From NCBI RefSeq assembly GCF_028858725.1, contig NC_084772.1:11911048-11975047 (forward strand): DNA of 64,000 bases, read 5' to 3'. The notes beneath the pieces were generated by a model. That model did not search any database. It was not told the origin of the DNA and saw nothing but the letters and a program-made list of their open reading frames with translations. This DNA is from Colius striatus (taxonomy: Eukaryota; Chordata; Aves; Coliiformes; Coliidae). How positions within the stretch are numbered: position 1 is the first letter of the stretch; every line of letters begins with the position of its first letter. Of this stretch, positions 62,882 through 64,000 are shown piece after piece. Made by a program: the position numbers and the translations under genes.

Positions 62882-64000
62882 CTTTAGGGAGGGGGGGAAA
62901 AAAAAAAAATCACAAGTGGGTACAGCAGAACTAATTCAATCACCAAGTGAAACTCAAACTAAACCAGTAGTATGTTAGTTCCTAGTTGCTCACAGCATTA
63001 CATAATAGGGGATTTGTCAGTTTGTTTTGTACTTCATCAGTTCGAATGTTTTTGTTTTGCTGTCTCAAGCAGTTTGTTTTGGAAAAATGCCAAAACTTCA
63101 AGGCTCTAAGGTATTTGCTCATTGAAACATCATTTTACTCTGACAAATCCTCTGATTCAGATTTTATTAACTGGGAAAAGAACCTAAAATGGAATGTGAC
63201 TTGTAGCCTAGTAGATAGGACACACAACTAGAGACTGCCTCGTCTCTATTCACTGATGTCTGAGTTTTTTCTGTAGAACATATTTCAATCACTGGATAGA
63301 CTGCCAAAACAGTTTTAGGAACTGAATGGAACATCAAGGCTCTTGTTTCGTTGAACGAACTCCAGCAATAGGTCACAAAATCTTTCAGTATTTACTGAGG
63401 ATGTTCTGACAACTCCTACCAGAGAGTATTTTGAGATTTGGCAAGTGGAGCACCTGACTTCTGGGGGTATTGTCTGGCCTTTAGTATGATGAGTTGTCAT
63501 CTTCTATACACAAGAGGGATAAATAGAGATAAAACTCTAAACATAAACTCAGAAAATGTAAAAGCAGAAAGGAGAGTATTTATGGAATTAGGTGGCAGGT
63601 GGACCAAAGATTTCAGAACTGGAGTTTGCCATGTAGGTTCACTTAAGGAAACTCTTCTCATCAGCAAGATGTTAATTATACACAGTGTTTTTCAAAATGT
63701 CCTAATCTGTGAATTAAGATTCAATTTTGCTTTTTAAACTTAACTAAGAAACCTTTCATTTTGGGGATTCTAAGTTGTAACATGCTTGTTCACTATCTAA
63801 TATCCAGCCAGCAGGCTATTAACAGGAACTATCCAGAGGAATCTACTGCTGCAGAAAATAACTACCAGCAGGAAAATTAATCTTCTCAAGAAATAACATT
63901 AACAGTCAAGATGAGGAATGTCAAGTGTTCTGAATTCAAGCAAATACAGATCTCTGGTAAAACACAAGTAGGTAACAGATCTATTATTTGAAGATGTTTG
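62882..64000 (-). other. CEP89: CEP89 intron running off the window
   Basis: Starts (minus strand) upstream of the acceptor CCTAAAG. A G-run followed by an A-run lies at 62888-62911. No further CEP89 exon was found up to the window end. Confidence 0.55.

Overview
The window is nuclear DNA from a bird. Multi-exon genes with GT-AG introns fill it, and the recognisable repeats are CR1 LINE copies with the avian 3' end plus endogenous-retrovirus LTRs of the kind common in bird genomes. Every real coding exon was assembled by hand from splice sites, reading phase and remembered vertebrate orthologues; no alignment could be run. The species cannot be named from this window. Layout on the + strand axis: (1) 1-1012, last intron and last coding exon of NUDT19 (+ strand), ending in a peroxisomal SKL signal; (2) 1013-4400, its 3' UTR or flank, with an old CR1 copy at 2821-3500; (3) 4400-4985, CpG-rich promoter of TDRD12 with a 21-bp tandem array, an NRF1-type palindrome and a heat-shock-element-like motif; (4) 4986-33340, TDRD12 (+ strand), 30 coding exons giving a 1236-residue protein; introns carry CR1 pieces and two LTRs of one family in opposite orientations; (5) 33650-36147, short intergenic gap between convergent genes; (6) 36148-45852, SLC7A9 (- strand), 12 coding exons and 493 residues, the first intron starting with a GC donor; (7) 45853-55578, largest gap, holding the SLC7A9 5' region, a short CR1 and one unexplained exon-like open block at 47049-47140; (8) 55579-64000, 3' part of CEP89 (- strand), six exons, with a solo LTR in an intron. 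The order NUDT19, TDRD12, SLC7A9, CEP89 and their orientations are those of human chromosome 19q13.11, so this is a conserved vertebrate block. The genes have no shared pathway: NUDT19 is a peroxisomal CoA hydrolase, TDRD12 is a germline piRNA factor, SLC7A9 is the light chain of the cystine and dibasic amino-acid exchanger of kidney and gut, and CEP89 is a centriole distal-appendage protein. I found no CRISPR array, operon, tRNA, rRNA or clearly novel system. The points most worth a second look are the compact TDRD12 promoter architecture, the GC-AG intron of SLC7A9, a stop-free in-frame TDRD12 intron, and the orphan exon-like block.
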